Shown: piece after piece, positions 18,067 to 26,944 of the stretch
Numbering within the stretch: the first letter of the stretch is position 1
Layout: the number at the start of each line of letters is the position of its first letter
DNA from: Natronoarchaeum mannanilyticum
Lineage (GTDB): Archaea > Halobacteriota > Halobacteria > Halobacteriales > Natronoarchaeaceae
Reading direction: 5' to 3'
NCBI RefSeq assembly: GCF_039522665.1
Contig: NZ_BAAADV010000001.1
Coordinates: 124,001 to 188,000 of the forward strand
DNA: 64,000 nt
The notes under the pieces: generated by a model
Database searches by the model: none
What the model was told of the DNA's origin: nothing
The model's input: the letters and a program-made list of their open reading frames with translations, nothing else
Position numbers and translations under genes: made by a program

Positions 18067-18261
18067 CTGCCCCGCGGAGGCGCCGTCCGCCGCCGCTCCG
18101 TCGCCGTCACCTCGGCGTCGACGCGACCTGTTCCGCCCCGCGCCGACCCGACCCGCAACTAATCGGACCGATCTGCAGTCATTTTTATTCGAACTTGAGC
18201 ATCGGAAGCAACTGCGACCATCCGAAGCGGTTTTATTTCGACGCGCTCTACTCCGCGGTAG

Positions 18262-18882
18262 ATGTCCGGTCCCCGAGACGTCGACGAGTCCAAGCGCGCC
18301 ACGCTGCGGCGCTTCGCCGCCCTCGGCGCCGCGGCGCCGTTCGCCGGCGGCGTGGCCGCGGGCGAGGAGGCCGAGAGCGACGACAGCGAGGCCCGGAGCG
18401 CGATTTCGGGCTACCTCGCGACGACGCCCGGCGCGCACTTCTCGAAGGTCCGCGACGACCTGCAGCTGGGCACGGGCGAGACCCAGCACCACCTCCGGGA
18501 GCTGCTCGACGCGGGCCGGATCGAGTCGCGCCGCGACGGCGACTACCGGCGGTACTTCCCGGCCGACCGCTTTTCGGAGTTCGAGCAGGTGGCGCTCGGG
18601 TATCTCCGCCGCGAGACGCCGCGGGGAATGCTCGTCGAACTCCTGCGGGATCCCGCCGCGACCGGCGGCGACATCGCCGACGCCGTCGGCGTCTCGCGCC
18701 CGACAGTCAGCAAGTACGCCGGCGAACTGGAGTCGGCTGGGCTGCTCTCGCGGGAGGACGGCTACGCGGTGCGAGAGCCCGAGACGGTGCTGACGCTGAT
18801 CGTCCGGTACGCCGATTCGTTCGGCGAGGACGCCGAGGCGCTGGCCGGCGAGGCCGACGAGCTGATCCGGTTCGATCCGTAG
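18262..18882 (+). CDS. tandem winged-helix regulator with a Tat-like N-terminus
   Basis: 206 residues. Two winged helices are visible: about 45-105 (ISGYLATTPGAHFSKVRDDL, then TQHHLRELLDAGRIESRRDG) and about 112-175 (LRDPAATGGDIADAVGVSRP, then TVSKYAGELESAGLL). The first 35 residues read KRATLRRFAALGAAAPFAGG, like a twin-arginine signal or weak membrane anchor, which is odd for a DNA-binding protein. A TATA-like GGTTTTATTTCG lies about 27 bases before the ATG. Confidence 0.85.
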   Translation: MSGPRDVDESKRATLRRFAALGAAAPFAGGVAAGEEAESDDSEARSAISGYLATTPGAHFSKVRDDLQLGTGETQHHLRELLDAGRIESRRDGDYRRYFPADRFSEFEQVALGYLRRETPRGMLVELLRDPAATGGDIADAVGVSRPTVSKYAGELESAGLLSREDGYAVREPETVLTLIVRYADSFGEDAEALAGEADELIRFDP

Positions 18883-18963
18883 CCCGCCGCGGCGCTCCCG
18901 ATCGGACAGTCGGAGCGAGTGACCGCGAGAAGAGTTTTGACGCGCGTTCTACGAGTCGCCGAT

Positions 18964-19239
18964 TCAGGCGCTGACCTTCCAGGTCGTGCTGGAGGAGTAG
19001 CCCCACTTCTCGACGTCGACGTCGAAGTTCCCCTCCTGGATCGCGGTCATGTTCGCGCCGACTTCCTTGGCGGTCATGTCGAGCGCGTCGCCGATCAGCC
19101 GCGACTTGAAGTACGTCTTGGTCGCCGCGCGCTCGCGCAGGTACGAGAGGATGCGCCGTTGCTTGTCGGACAGGTCGGGAGCGGTCTCGGACTCGGCGGC
19201 GGTTTCCGCTTCGGCGGTCGCGGTTGCGGTCGTGCTCAT
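18964..19239 (-). CDS. DUF7123 family small protein
   Basis: 91 residues: a Thr/Ala/Glu-rich N-terminus (1-22), then a compact helical domain with DKQRRILSYLRERAATKTYF and a C-terminal VEKWGYSSSTTWKVSA. A close relative is encoded at 33931-34155. The helix-turn-helix appearance suggests nucleic-acid binding, but this is inference. Confidence 0.75.
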   Translation of the reverse strand: MSTTATATAEAETAAESETAPDLSDKQRRILSYLRERAATKTYFKSRLIGDALDMTAKEVGANMTAIQEGNFDVDVEKWGYSSSTTWKVSA

Positions 19240-19393
19240 ACTACAGGGTAGAGGTAAGACCGCCTTAGGGGGTTTGGTACGAGGGGCTAACCCCGTGCAG
19301 TCTTGCGATTTTGGCGCCCAATTCGACCGAAAGAAACCTACCTGAGGGCGCCGTTGGTACGGCTGGTTAACGCCCCGGCGGCCGGACCGGTCC

Positions 19394-19410
19394 GGTAACG
19401 CACAGTTACC
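19394..19410. promoter_or_regulatory. inverted repeat, possible operator or terminator
   Basis: GGTAAC (19394-19399) and GTTACC (19405-19410) around a 5-base loop, in the 213-base gap between yjjX and the DUF7123 gene. There is no T-run, so it is a weak candidate for either role. Confidence 0.3.
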
Positions 19411-19452
19411 AGCGATGGCGCGGTGGCGTCTCTCACCGATCCCCGGCCTCGA

Positions 19453-19974
19453 TCACTCGTCGTAGTGGGGCGTCACGAACGGTCCGAGCGCCGCGCCGAC
19501 CGCGTGGGCGAGCGACGACCGGCGATCGATGGCGTCGCCGGAGAGGATGCCCGCCGCGCCCTTTCCCTCGCCGACGTTCTCGGTCCCCAGTACCTCGTCG
19601 ACGACCGGACCGAGCTCGCGCCCCTCGCGGACGGGGTCGGCCATCGATTCGGGCAAGCGGATCGTCGGCCCGGCGCCGCGGCCCGTTCGTTCGCCGTCGG
19701 TCGCCGCGGCCCACATGATCAAGTACAGGCCCGGCCGCGATTCGATCTCCGCGACGCCGCCCTCGACGCCGACGCCGAGATCGTAGTCGCCGGCCGCGAG
19801 GGCGCGCTCGGCGCGCGTCTCGGCGCCCTCGATCGTCTCGGCGCGCCCCCGCGGTTGCTCGGGGACGCCGGAGTCGACGTCCGCGCTCTCGACCGCGACG
19901 CCCGGCACGTCCGCCAGGGCGTCCTCGACCGCCGCTACTTTGACCGGGTTCCCGCTCCCCACGCTCACTCGCAT
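19453..19974 (-). CDS. yjjX: inosine/xanthosine triphosphatase (DUF84/YjjX)
   Basis: 173 residues. It begins MRVSVGSGNPVKVAAVEDAL, the family's nucleotide-binding start, and carries a GVEGGVAE-type motif and a C-terminal LSGDAIDRRSSLAHAVGAAL block. The enzyme removes deaminated purine nucleoside triphosphates from the pool. It lies 74 bases after aroC on the same strand and may be the last gene of an aroD-aroC-yjjX unit. Confidence 0.88.
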   Translation of the reverse strand: MRVSVGSGNPVKVAAVEDALADVPGVAVESADVDSGVPEQPRGRAETIEGAETRAERALAAGDYDLGVGVEGGVAEIESRPGLYLIMWAAATDGERTGRGAGPTIRLPESMADPVREGRELGPVVDEVLGTENVGEGKGAAGILSGDAIDRRSSLAHAVGAALGPFVTPHYDE

Positions 19975-20048
19975 TACCCGAAGCAGTCGCTCGGGCTATC
20001 TGTAAGCAACGATTCGGACGGTGGGAAAATCGAACGTCGGCGTCTCGA

Positions 20049-21200
20049 CTACTCGTTACGCGGACTGCTCGGGTGGTAGTCCGTGTCGTACTCGCCCACC
20101 TGTCCGTCGACGCGGTCGGGGTTGATCCGACCCGAGAGCAGCATGAAGTCCACCAGGGTGAGCGCGAGCATCGCCTCGACGACGGGGACGCCGCGGGGCG
20201 GCAGCACCGGGTCGTGGCGCCCGATGACCTTCTCCTCTTTTTCCTCGCCGGTCTCCCAGTCGACGGTCTGCTGGGTCTTGGGAATCGACGTCGGGGCGTG
20301 GAGCGTCACCTCACCGTAGATCGGCTCGCCCGACGTTATGCCGCCCTGCAGGCCGCCGTGGTCGTTTTCGGCGGGGACGGGCTCGTCGTTCTCGTCAAAT
20401 TCCCAGTGGTCGTTCCGGTCGTAGCCCGAAACCTCGCGGGCATCCTTGCCGAGGCCGAACTCGAAGGCGGTCGTCGCGGGGACGCTCATCATCGCCTGCC
20501 CCAGGCGGGACTCGACCGAGTCGAACCGGGGCGCGCCCAGCCCGCGCGGGACGCCGCGGGCCTCGAAGTAGATCGACCCGCCGATCGAGTCGCCTTTTTC
20601 CTGGTAGTCCTCGATCAGTTCCTGCATCTCCGCGGCGGCGTCGGGATCCGCGCAGCGCACGTCGTTCTCCTCGCTGTGTTCGAGCATCTGCTCGAAGGAG
20701 ACTTCCGGCGCCTCGACGTCGCCGATCTGGTTGACGTGGGCTTTGAGCTCGACGCCCTCCTGTTTCAGGAGCTTCTTCGCGATCGCGCCCGCGGCGACCC
20801 AGTTCACCGTCTCGCGGGCCGACGAGCGCCCGCCGCCGCCCCAGTTGCGCGTGCCGAACTTCGACGAGTAGGTGAAGTCGCCGTGGGAGGGCCGGGGCGC
20901 CGTGATGAACGGCTCGTACTTGCCCGAGCGAGCGTCCTTGTTCTGGATGACCATTCCGATCGGCGTCCCGGTGGTGTAGCCGTCCTGGACGCCGCTTTTG
21001 ATCGCGACGTCATCGGGCTCGCCGCGGCTGGTCGAGATCTTCGACTGGCCGGGCTTGCGCCGGTCGAGGTCGCCCTGGATGTCCTCTTCGGAGAGTTCGA
21101 GCCCGGCCGGACAGCCCGACACGGTCACGCCCATCGCCTCGCCGTGGCTCTCGCCGAACGTGGTCACCTGGAAGAGGCGACCGAACGAGTTCCCGTTCAT
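20049..21200 (-). CDS. aroC: chorismate synthase
   Basis: 383 residues, typical length. It starts MNGNSFGRLFQVTTFGESHG with the conserved His19, followed by RRKPGQSKISTSRGEPD and SSARETVNWVAAGAIAKK signatures. It makes chorismate from EPSP using reduced FMN. ATG 21200 fits the canonical N-terminus; the frame is open far upstream only because of high G+C. aroD lies 127 bases upstream on the same strand. Confidence 0.97.
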   Translation of the reverse strand: MNGNSFGRLFQVTTFGESHGEAMGVTVSGCPAGLELSEEDIQGDLDRRKPGQSKISTSRGEPDDVAIKSGVQDGYTTGTPIGMVIQNKDARSGKYEPFITAPRPSHGDFTYSSKFGTRNWGGGGRSSARETVNWVAAGAIAKKLLKQEGVELKAHVNQIGDVEAPEVSFEQMLEHSEENDVRCADPDAAAEMQELIEDYQEKGDSIGGSIYFEARGVPRGLGAPRFDSVESRLGQAMMSVPATTAFEFGLGKDAREVSGYDRNDHWEFDENDEPVPAENDHGGLQGGITSGEPIYGEVTLHAPTSIPKTQQTVDWETGEEKEEKVIGRHDPVLPPRGVPVVEAMLALTLVDFMLLSGRINPDRVDGQVGEYDTDYHPSSPRNE

Positions 21201-21327
21201 TACCCGCTTCTGAGGGGGCCGGGCATTTAGATGTTGCAATTTCTGTAAGAAGGTCGATTTGCGTCGGCTGCGCGCGAGCGCCGACGATGACGCGGCGTCT
21301 CGCAGCCGTCGATCCGGACGCAGCGCC

Positions 21328-22005
21328 TCAGTCGTTCGATTCGAGCTGCTCGACCAGCTCCCGCAGCGTCGCGAGGTCGTACTGGCCGGGCGCGGTCGCG
21401 TCTTCGGGGTCGACCGGCGCGTAGCCGATCCGCGAGCCGTACAGCGGCGCGACGGCGCGGGAGTGGCGTCCGGCCTCGCCCATCGCCATCGTCGCGACGC
21501 GCTCGCCCCTGGCGTCGAACTCCTGCGTGGCGGCGAGCAACACGAGCACGTCCTCGCGCGAATGGGCGGTGACCGCGAGCTTGCCGACGTCGCCGAACGC
21601 CGCCGCCTCTTCGAGGACCTTCCGCAGGTCCGCGGGCGAGGGCGTGCGCTCGAAGTCGTGGGCCGAGACGACGACCGAGACGTCCCGGTCGCGGGCCGCG
21701 GCGGCGACCTGCTGGCCCTTGTCGGTGCGGACGCTGTCGAGTTCCAGATCGATCGCCTCGACGGCATCCAGCTTCGCGGCTTCGTCGAGGGCGTCCAACC
21801 GTCCGCGGTCGGACGCCTCGCCGCCCTCCCACTCGGCGCGGTTGGTCGCGAGGATCGGCAGCTCGCCGTCGTACGATTCCAGCGCCTCGATCGGGTCGTC
21901 GGCCAGGTCCATCCGGAACTCGACGGCGTCGGCGTCGTCGCGCGCGGCCGGCTCGTCGTCGAGACTCGCCGTGGACGCACAGAGGACGAACGAGTCGAAG
22001 TTCAT
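21328..22005 (-). CDS. aroD: 3-dehydroquinate dehydratase, type I
   Basis: 225 residues. Visible active-site residues are Glu29 in EFRMD, His116 in SAHD and the Schiff-base Lys142 in GKLAVTA. It converts 3-dehydroquinate to 3-dehydroshikimate. ATG 22005 is preferred over the ATGs nine residues upstream because it gives the canonical start MNFDSFVLCAS, with a T-rich TATA-like stretch at 22031-22038. Confidence 0.95.
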   Translation of the reverse strand: MNFDSFVLCASTASLDDEPAARDDADAVEFRMDLADDPIEALESYDGELPILATNRAEWEGGEASDRGRLDALDEAAKLDAVEAIDLELDSVRTDKGQQVAAAARDRDVSVVVSAHDFERTPSPADLRKVLEEAAAFGDVGKLAVTAHSREDVLVLLAATQEFDARGERVATMAMGEAGRHSRAVAPLYGSRIGYAPVDPEDATAPGQYDLATLRELVEQLESND

Positions 22006-22084
22006 ACTGTATCGGGCGCGTTCCGGCATCAAAAAAGCACCTTCTCGGGCGGTTCTGCCGGCGAAGATCCCGAACTGCGGCCGA

Positions 22085-23056
22085 TCAGGCCAGCCCGAGG
22101 CTCTCCTCGGCTTCGAGCAGCTCGTGGTAGCGGTTGCGGATCGTGACCTCGGAGATGTCGGCGACGTCGCTGACGGCGGCCTGCGTCGTCTTCTCGTTGG
22201 TCAGCAGCGCGGCGGCGTACACCGCGGCGGCGGCGAGGCCGACGGGGCTCTTGCCGGAGTGGACGCCTTTCTCCTTGGCGTTCTGGAGAAGCTTGCGGGC
22301 GCGGTGCTCGGCCTCGTCGGAGAGTTCGAGCCCCGACGCGAAGCGGGGGACGTAGCTCTCGGGATCGGCGGGCTGGACTTCCAGGCCGAGCTCTCGGACG
22401 ACGTAGCGGTACGTCCGGGCGACCTCGTTCTTCTCGACGCGGGAGACCTCGGCAATCTCGTCCAGACTTCGCGGCACGCCGGCCTGGCGGGCGGCGGCGT
22501 AGACGCAGGCCGTCGAGACGCCCTCGATCGAGCGCCCGGGCAGGAGGTCCTCGTTGAGCGCGCGGCGGTAGATCACACTGGCCGTCTCGCGGACGTTGCT
22601 CGGCAGGCCGAGCGCGGAGGCCATCCGGTCGATCTCGCCGAGGGCCTGCTTGAGGTTGCGCTCCTTGGAGTCGCGCGTGCGGAAGCGCTCGTTCCACTTG
22701 CGGAGGCGCTGCATCTTCTCTCGCTGGCGCGAGCCCAGCGAGTTACCGTAGGCGTCCTTGTCGCGCCAGTCGATGTTCGTCGAGAGGCCCTTGTCGTGCA
22801 TCGTGTTCGTCGTCGGGGCGCCGACGCGTGACTTCTCGTTCTTCTCGGCGGCGTCGAACGCGCGCCACTCCGGCCCGCGGTCGACGGAATCCTCCTCGAC
22901 GACGAGGCCGCAGTCGGCACACACCGTCTCGCCGTGTTCCTCGTCGTTGATGAGCTGGCCGGAACACTCCGGGCAGGAGACGCTCTCGTCGGCCGACTCT
23001 GTTTCTTCTTGCTGTTCGTCCGTTCGGGTTCGCGTCCGTGCGTTTGACTCTGTCAT
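22085..23056 (-). CDS. tfb: transcription initiation factor TFB
   Basis: 323 residues: an N-terminal zinc ribbon (Cys28, Cys31, Cys46, Cys49), a B-reader/linker with WRAFD, and two cyclin repeats (about 125-210 and 220-310; the second holds the recognition helix region SEVTIRNRYHELLEAE). It bridges TBP-bound promoter DNA and RNA polymerase. Haloarchaea usually carry several TFBs, so this is one paralogue. Promoter evidence suggests a leader of about 60 bases. Confidence 0.97.
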   Translation of the reverse strand: MTESNARTRTRTDEQQEETESADESVSCPECSGQLINDEEHGETVCADCGLVVEEDSVDRGPEWRAFDAAEKNEKSRVGAPTTNTMHDKGLSTNIDWRDKDAYGNSLGSRQREKMQRLRKWNERFRTRDSKERNLKQALGEIDRMASALGLPSNVRETASVIYRRALNEDLLPGRSIEGVSTACVYAAARQAGVPRSLDEIAEVSRVEKNEVARTYRYVVRELGLEVQPADPESYVPRFASGLELSDEAEHRARKLLQNAKEKGVHSGKSPVGLAAAAVYAAALLTNEKTTQAAVSDVADISEVTIRNRYHELLEAEESLGLA

Positions 23057-23137
23057 TGTGCGAAGGCGGGGGCTGACCGGGCAGGAGAATCCTGGAAAAA
23101 CCCCGGGTGAAACCTTTCGTAGAAATTGCTACCCGGC

Positions 23138-23148
23138 ATATTTAAATT
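23138..23148 (-). promoter_or_regulatory. TATA box of tfb
   Basis: On the minus strand the AT-rich ATTTAAATATG lies 82-92 bases before the tfb ATG, giving a predicted start near 23115-23120 and an unusually long leader for a haloarchaeal gene. It is the only strong TATA candidate in the gap. Confidence 0.5.
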
Positions 23149-23229
23149 ATTCGGTATCATCGGAGCTCACTCGCGAGCGAGCGTTCGAGCAGCCGAAATC
23201 TCTACAAAAATCCAAACGTTCATTACAGA

Positions 23230-24783
23230 TCACGCGACGAGCTTGTCGACGATAGTCTCGTCGTCCACGACGAGATTGTACGCCTCCTCGTCGTCGTTCC
23301 ACAGCGCCAGCGCCGACTCGATCGAGAGCAGGTCGCCGTAGTCGGCGGCCGCCAGCTCGCGGTTCAGCGACGTCTCGCGCGTGAGAACGGCGTAGTGCTC
23401 GGTGGCCTCGCTGCCGTCGCTGATCTTGTACAGCGGGTTCGCGTCGCCCTCCGAGAGCGACCGGCTCAGCTTCAGCGCCAGCAGGTCGATCCGCTCGGAG
23501 ACGTGGCGTTCCATCTCGGCCATCTTCGCGTAGCGATCCGGCTCGGGATCCAGCGCGTACTTGCGCAGGCCGTCCGTCCGCAGGATCGAGTGGGAGAACT
23601 GCACGTCGACGTTGACGAACTCGCCGTGCTCGTGGTCCGGGTCGGACGCGCCGGCGTCGTCGAGGCGCCGCTGGAACTCGGGCACTTCCAGATCGGGGCG
23701 GACGTCGAACGACCAGCCCCGGTCGGTCGGCGCCTCGCCGGGCCAGAGGCGCACCGTCGGCGAGAAGACGGTCGCGGGGGGTCGGTCGGCGGCGTCCCCG
23801 GCGTCCTGAGCGTCCGCCCCGTCGCCGGCGGACTCGTCGGCCAGCGCGCGCTCGATCTCGCGGAGGCCGGTGCTCGTGTTCCGATCGGCGGGCGCCAGCG
23901 CGACCATCGACCCCTCCGGCGCCAGCGCGCCGAGGTAGCGCCGAGCGACCGAAACGGGGTCGTCGAGTTCGCTCAACACGTTGGCGAAGATGATCAGGTC
24001 GAACCCGGGGCCGGCCGAGCCGTCGGCGCCAGCCGCGCTGTCGGCGTCGTCCGCGCCGTCGTCGCCGCTCGCGAACTGCGCGTCGAGGACGCTATCGGGA
24101 TCGAACGCCTCGGCGCGCTCGCGGTGGATCGTCGGGTGGAAGTTCCGCGACGTTTCCGCGAGCAGCTCGTCGAGCACGTCCGCGGCCGCGCTCGGCTCGA
24201 CGGCGTGGTACTCGATCAGCGCCTCGTCGGCCAGCAGGTCGTGCAGGCCGAGCGCCGGCCCGCCGACGCCGGCGCCGACGTCGAGCACGCGCAGTCGACG
24301 GTCGACCAGCCCGCGCTCGGAGAGATCGGCGAGCGCGTACTGGACGACGGCGTAGTAGTCGGGCAGGTGGTAGAGCGCGTAGCCCAGCGCCGCCTCGCGG
24401 TCGTACTCGACGGGGTGCTGGCGGTAGTAGGCGTCCTTGAGCCGCCGGATCGTCTCGCGGAGCCGGTCGCCCGACTCGCCTTTCGGCCAGTCGTGACCGT
24501 ACTCCTCGACGAGCAGGTCCTCGACGCGCTCGGCGTACGCCTGCGGGAACGCCTCGACGGTGCCGGGTCTTGCCGTCACCGGCTCCTCGGAGATCGGGAC
24601 GAACGTGCCGTCCTCCCGCTCGCGGAGGCCCAGCGCGACGGCTTCCTCGCGGAGCGTCTGCCGGACCACCGCGGGATGGGGCTGGCTCTCGACGTACTCG
24701 TAGATCTCGTCGGGGTCGATCGGGCGCACCTCGCGCAGGTACTTCGCGTTCTCGACGATCGCGCGGCGCTCGTCGTCGGTCAT
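23230..24783 (-). CDS. Rsm22-like SAM-dependent methyltransferase
   Basis: 517 residues. A helical N-terminal part (1-160) is followed by a Rossmann-type SAM site RVLDVGAGVGGPALGL (165-180) and FANVLSELDD (motif IV region). The C-terminus is acidic. The arrangement fits the Rsm22 family, linked to small ribosomal subunit assembly. The ATG overlaps the end of the prephenate dehydrogenase-like gene (ATGA), so the two are probably translated together. A T-run follows the stop on the minus strand. Confidence 0.75.
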   Translation of the reverse strand: MTDDERRAIVENAKYLREVRPIDPDEIYEYVESQPHPAVVRQTLREEAVALGLREREDGTFVPISEEPVTARPGTVEAFPQAYAERVEDLLVEEYGHDWPKGESGDRLRETIRRLKDAYYRQHPVEYDREAALGYALYHLPDYYAVVQYALADLSERGLVDRRLRVLDVGAGVGGPALGLHDLLADEALIEYHAVEPSAAADVLDELLAETSRNFHPTIHRERAEAFDPDSVLDAQFASGDDGADDADSAAGADGSAGPGFDLIIFANVLSELDDPVSVARRYLGALAPEGSMVALAPADRNTSTGLREIERALADESAGDGADAQDAGDAADRPPATVFSPTVRLWPGEAPTDRGWSFDVRPDLEVPEFQRRLDDAGASDPDHEHGEFVNVDVQFSHSILRTDGLRKYALDPEPDRYAKMAEMERHVSERIDLLALKLSRSLSEGDANPLYKISDGSEATEHYAVLTRETSLNRELAAADYGDLLSIESALALWNDDEEAYNLVVDDETIVDKLVA

Positions 24784-25676
24784 CGGTCCTCCTCCGCGCC
24801 GGACGCTGAGGCGTCAGTGTCGGTGCCGGGCGCCGACGCGTCTGTGACGGCGCCGGACGCCGAAGCGTCGGCGACGCGGCCGGCCTCGCGGTACAGTTCG
24901 TCGAACGCCTCGTCGTCGGCGTCGGCGATTTCCCGAGCGGCCGCGGCGACCGCTTCGGCGCCGTCGAACGTCGACTGGATCTCGCCGTACACCCGCGGGT
25001 TGGTGCCGGTCACCTGCTCGACCAGATCGAGCAGCCCCGACGAGATCGGCGTCTGGAATCGCTCGGGGACGTCCTCGGCGGCCAGCGCGTACGCCAGCAC
25101 CGCGGTGTGGGCGCCGGCCTGAACGGTCGCCATCGCCCCGTCGTGCTCCTCGGGCGTGGTCTCGAACACCTCGTTGCCGGCTCTCGCAATGGCGTCGAGC
25201 ACGGCGTCGGTCGTCGGCCCCTCGCGAGGCCGGACGGCGGCGACGTTGCCCGGCGCGTTCTCGGGCGCGAACAGCGGGTGGAGGCTGGCGCGCTCCAGTT
25301 TCGGGGCGTGCTCGGCCATCGCTTCGACGGGGCCGGCCATCTCGCCGGTCACGTCGACGACCGCCTCGGTCGCCCGATCGGCGTGCTCGGCGATCGCCTC
25401 GGCGGCGGCCGACATCGGCACCGCGACGCAGACGAGCTCGAACCGATCGTCGGTATCCGGGGAGACGGCGCGACCGCCCGCGGCGTCGGCTGCAGCGGCG
25501 GCGGCGTCGGCGTCGAGATCGGTAAAGGCTACGTCGGCGTCGAGATCCGCGGTCCCGGCGTCCGCTGTCGCGTCGTCGTCGGCATCCGGTTCGACGGCCG
25601 CCGCGCCGCGCTCGCCGGACAGCGCCGCGCCGAACCAGCGTCCCATCGCCCCCGCTCCGACGACCAGTACGTCCAT
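24780..25676 (-). CDS. tyrA: prephenate dehydrogenase-like protein
   Basis: 298 residues. The N-terminal Rossmann start MDVLVVGAGAMGRWFG carries the nucleotide-binding glycines (7, 9, 12); LHPLFAP and the helical C-terminal half fit the TyrA family, which makes 4-hydroxyphenylpyruvate for tyrosine. The last 30 residues are a low-complexity repeat of DASASG/DASAPG units. ATG 25676 is used; nine extra codons upstream are unlikely. It is coupled to the next gene by a 4-base overlap. Confidence 0.85.
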   Translation of the reverse strand: MDVLVVGAGAMGRWFGAALSGERGAAAVEPDADDDATADAGTADLDADVAFTDLDADAAAAAADAAGGRAVSPDTDDRFELVCVAVPMSAAAEAIAEHADRATEAVVDVTGEMAGPVEAMAEHAPKLERASLHPLFAPENAPGNVAAVRPREGPTTDAVLDAIARAGNEVFETTPEEHDGAMATVQAGAHTAVLAYALAAEDVPERFQTPISSGLLDLVEQVTGTNPRVYGEIQSTFDGAEAVAAAAREIADADDEAFDELYREAGRVADASASGAVTDASAPGTDTDASASGAEEDR

Positions 25677-25709
25677 TGGCGCGAGATAGCCGGGGGCGGT
25701 CAAAAAAGG

Positions 25710-26264
25710 CTACGAGTCGGTCGCCGCCGACCGATCCTCGCACCACTCGTCTTCGAGCAGCCCGAACGCGAGCAGGTCGTGGTACTCCCCGTCGACGAAC
25801 GCCTCGTCGCGGTGGCGTCCCTCCCGCTCGAAGCCGATCGACTCCAGCAGCCCGATCGAGGCGTCATTAAGGGCGATCGTGTGGGCGATCAGCTTGTGCA
25901 GGCGACGGTGCTCGAACGCGTACTCGACGGCGAGCGCGACGGCCTCGGCGCCGTACCCCTCGCCCTGCTGGTCCGGCGCGATCCAGAACGACAGCGCCGC
26001 GTTCCCCCAGTTGTCGTTCAGTTCCGTCAGCGAGACGAAGCCGACGCGGGACTGGCGCGTGGTGACCAGAAACGGGACGGTGGCGTCGTTCTCGCGCAGC
26101 TCCGCGACCGTCTCGCGCTGTTCGGCGCCGCTTGCCGGCGTCGCCCGTTCCATCGCCCGCCAGATCGCGGGGTCGTTGACGCCGTCGCGGAGGAAGCCGA
26201 CGTCCTCGTCCTCGATCGGTCGGAGCGACACGGCCTCGCCCGTCAGAAACTTCGGTCCCGGCAT
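25710..26264 (-). CDS. GNAT N-acetyltransferase, RimJ/RimL type
   Basis: 184 residues with the acetyl-CoA binding loop QQGEGYG (99-105), preceded by LSFWIAPD and followed by ALNDASIGLLESIGFEREG, both typical of RimJ/RimL-like enzymes. The substrate (protein N-terminus, amino acid or antibiotic) is unknown. It lies 33 bases upstream of the TyrA-like gene on the same strand. Confidence 0.9.
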   Translation of the reverse strand: MPGPKFLTGEAVSLRPIEDEDVGFLRDGVNDPAIWRAMERATPASGAEQRETVAELRENDATVPFLVTTRQSRVGFVSLTELNDNWGNAALSFWIAPDQQGEGYGAEAVALAVEYAFEHRRLHKLIAHTIALNDASIGLLESIGFEREGRHRDEAFVDGEYHDLLAFGLLEDEWCEDRSAATDS

Positions 26265-26382
26265 CGACCGTGCGGTTGGTCGCCGGGGTAATGATCCTAG
26301 GGGCGGCGAGTCGATCGAGAGCGGCGGCGATCGGGTGCAGCGCAGCGCCCGCTGGCGGCGCTTCGTAGCGCCGAACGGTACA

Positions 26383-26388
26383 TTTAAA
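26383..26388 (+). promoter_or_regulatory. TATA box of tfe
   Basis: TTTAAA centred 28 bases before the tfe ATG, the classic spacing for a leaderless haloarchaeal transcript. It would drive the three-gene tfe operon. Confidence 0.65.
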
Positions 26389-26413
26389 CTCGCGGACGCA
26401 CGCCACTAGAACA

Positions 26414-26944
26414 ATGGCTTTTGAGGATCTCCTCGAGGACCCCGTCATCCAGAAGTACTTGCACGAGCTCGTCGGTCCGAAGGGTATGCCGGTCGCGGCC
26501 GCCCCGCCGGACGGCGAGGTCACCGACGAGGAACTCGCCGAGGAGCTCGACATGGAGCTCAACGACGTCCGCCGGGCGCTGTTTATCCTCTACGAGAACG
26601 ACCTGGCGTCGTACCGCCGGCTCCGCGACGAGGACTCGGGCTGGCTGACGTACCTCTGGACGTTCGAGTACGACAAGATCCCGGAGAATCTCGAAGAGGA
26701 GATGCACCGCCTCTACGAGGCCCTGGAGGAACGTCGCGAGTACGAGCGCACCCACGAGTTCTACCTCTGTGAGGTCTGCTCGATCCGCTTCGAGTTCGGC
26801 GAGGCGATGGACTTCGGCTTCGAGTGCCCCGAGTGCGGTTCGCCCCTGGAGTCGATGGAGAACACCCACCTCGTCGACGCGATGGACGAGCGCATCGCCG
26901 AGCTCCGCGACGAGCTGAACGTCGAGATCGAGGCCGAGGCATAA
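26414..26944 (+). CDS. tfe: transcription initiation factor TFE (alpha subunit)
   Basis: 176 residues: an N-terminal winged helix (about 1-90, with EVTDEELAEELDMELNDVRR) and a C-terminal zinc ribbon (Cys119, Cys122, Cys138, Cys141). It helps RNA polymerase open promoters. The stop codon overlaps the next ATG by one base (TAATG), making it the head of an operon with a DUF2110 gene and a lipoprotein. Confidence 0.96.
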   Translation: MAFEDLLEDPVIQKYLHELVGPKGMPVAAAPPDGEVTDEELAEELDMELNDVRRALFILYENDLASYRRLRDEDSGWLTYLWTFEYDKIPENLEEEMHRLYEALEERREYERTHEFYLCEVCSIRFEFGEAMDFGFECPECGSPLESMENTHLVDAMDERIAELRDELNVEIEAEA

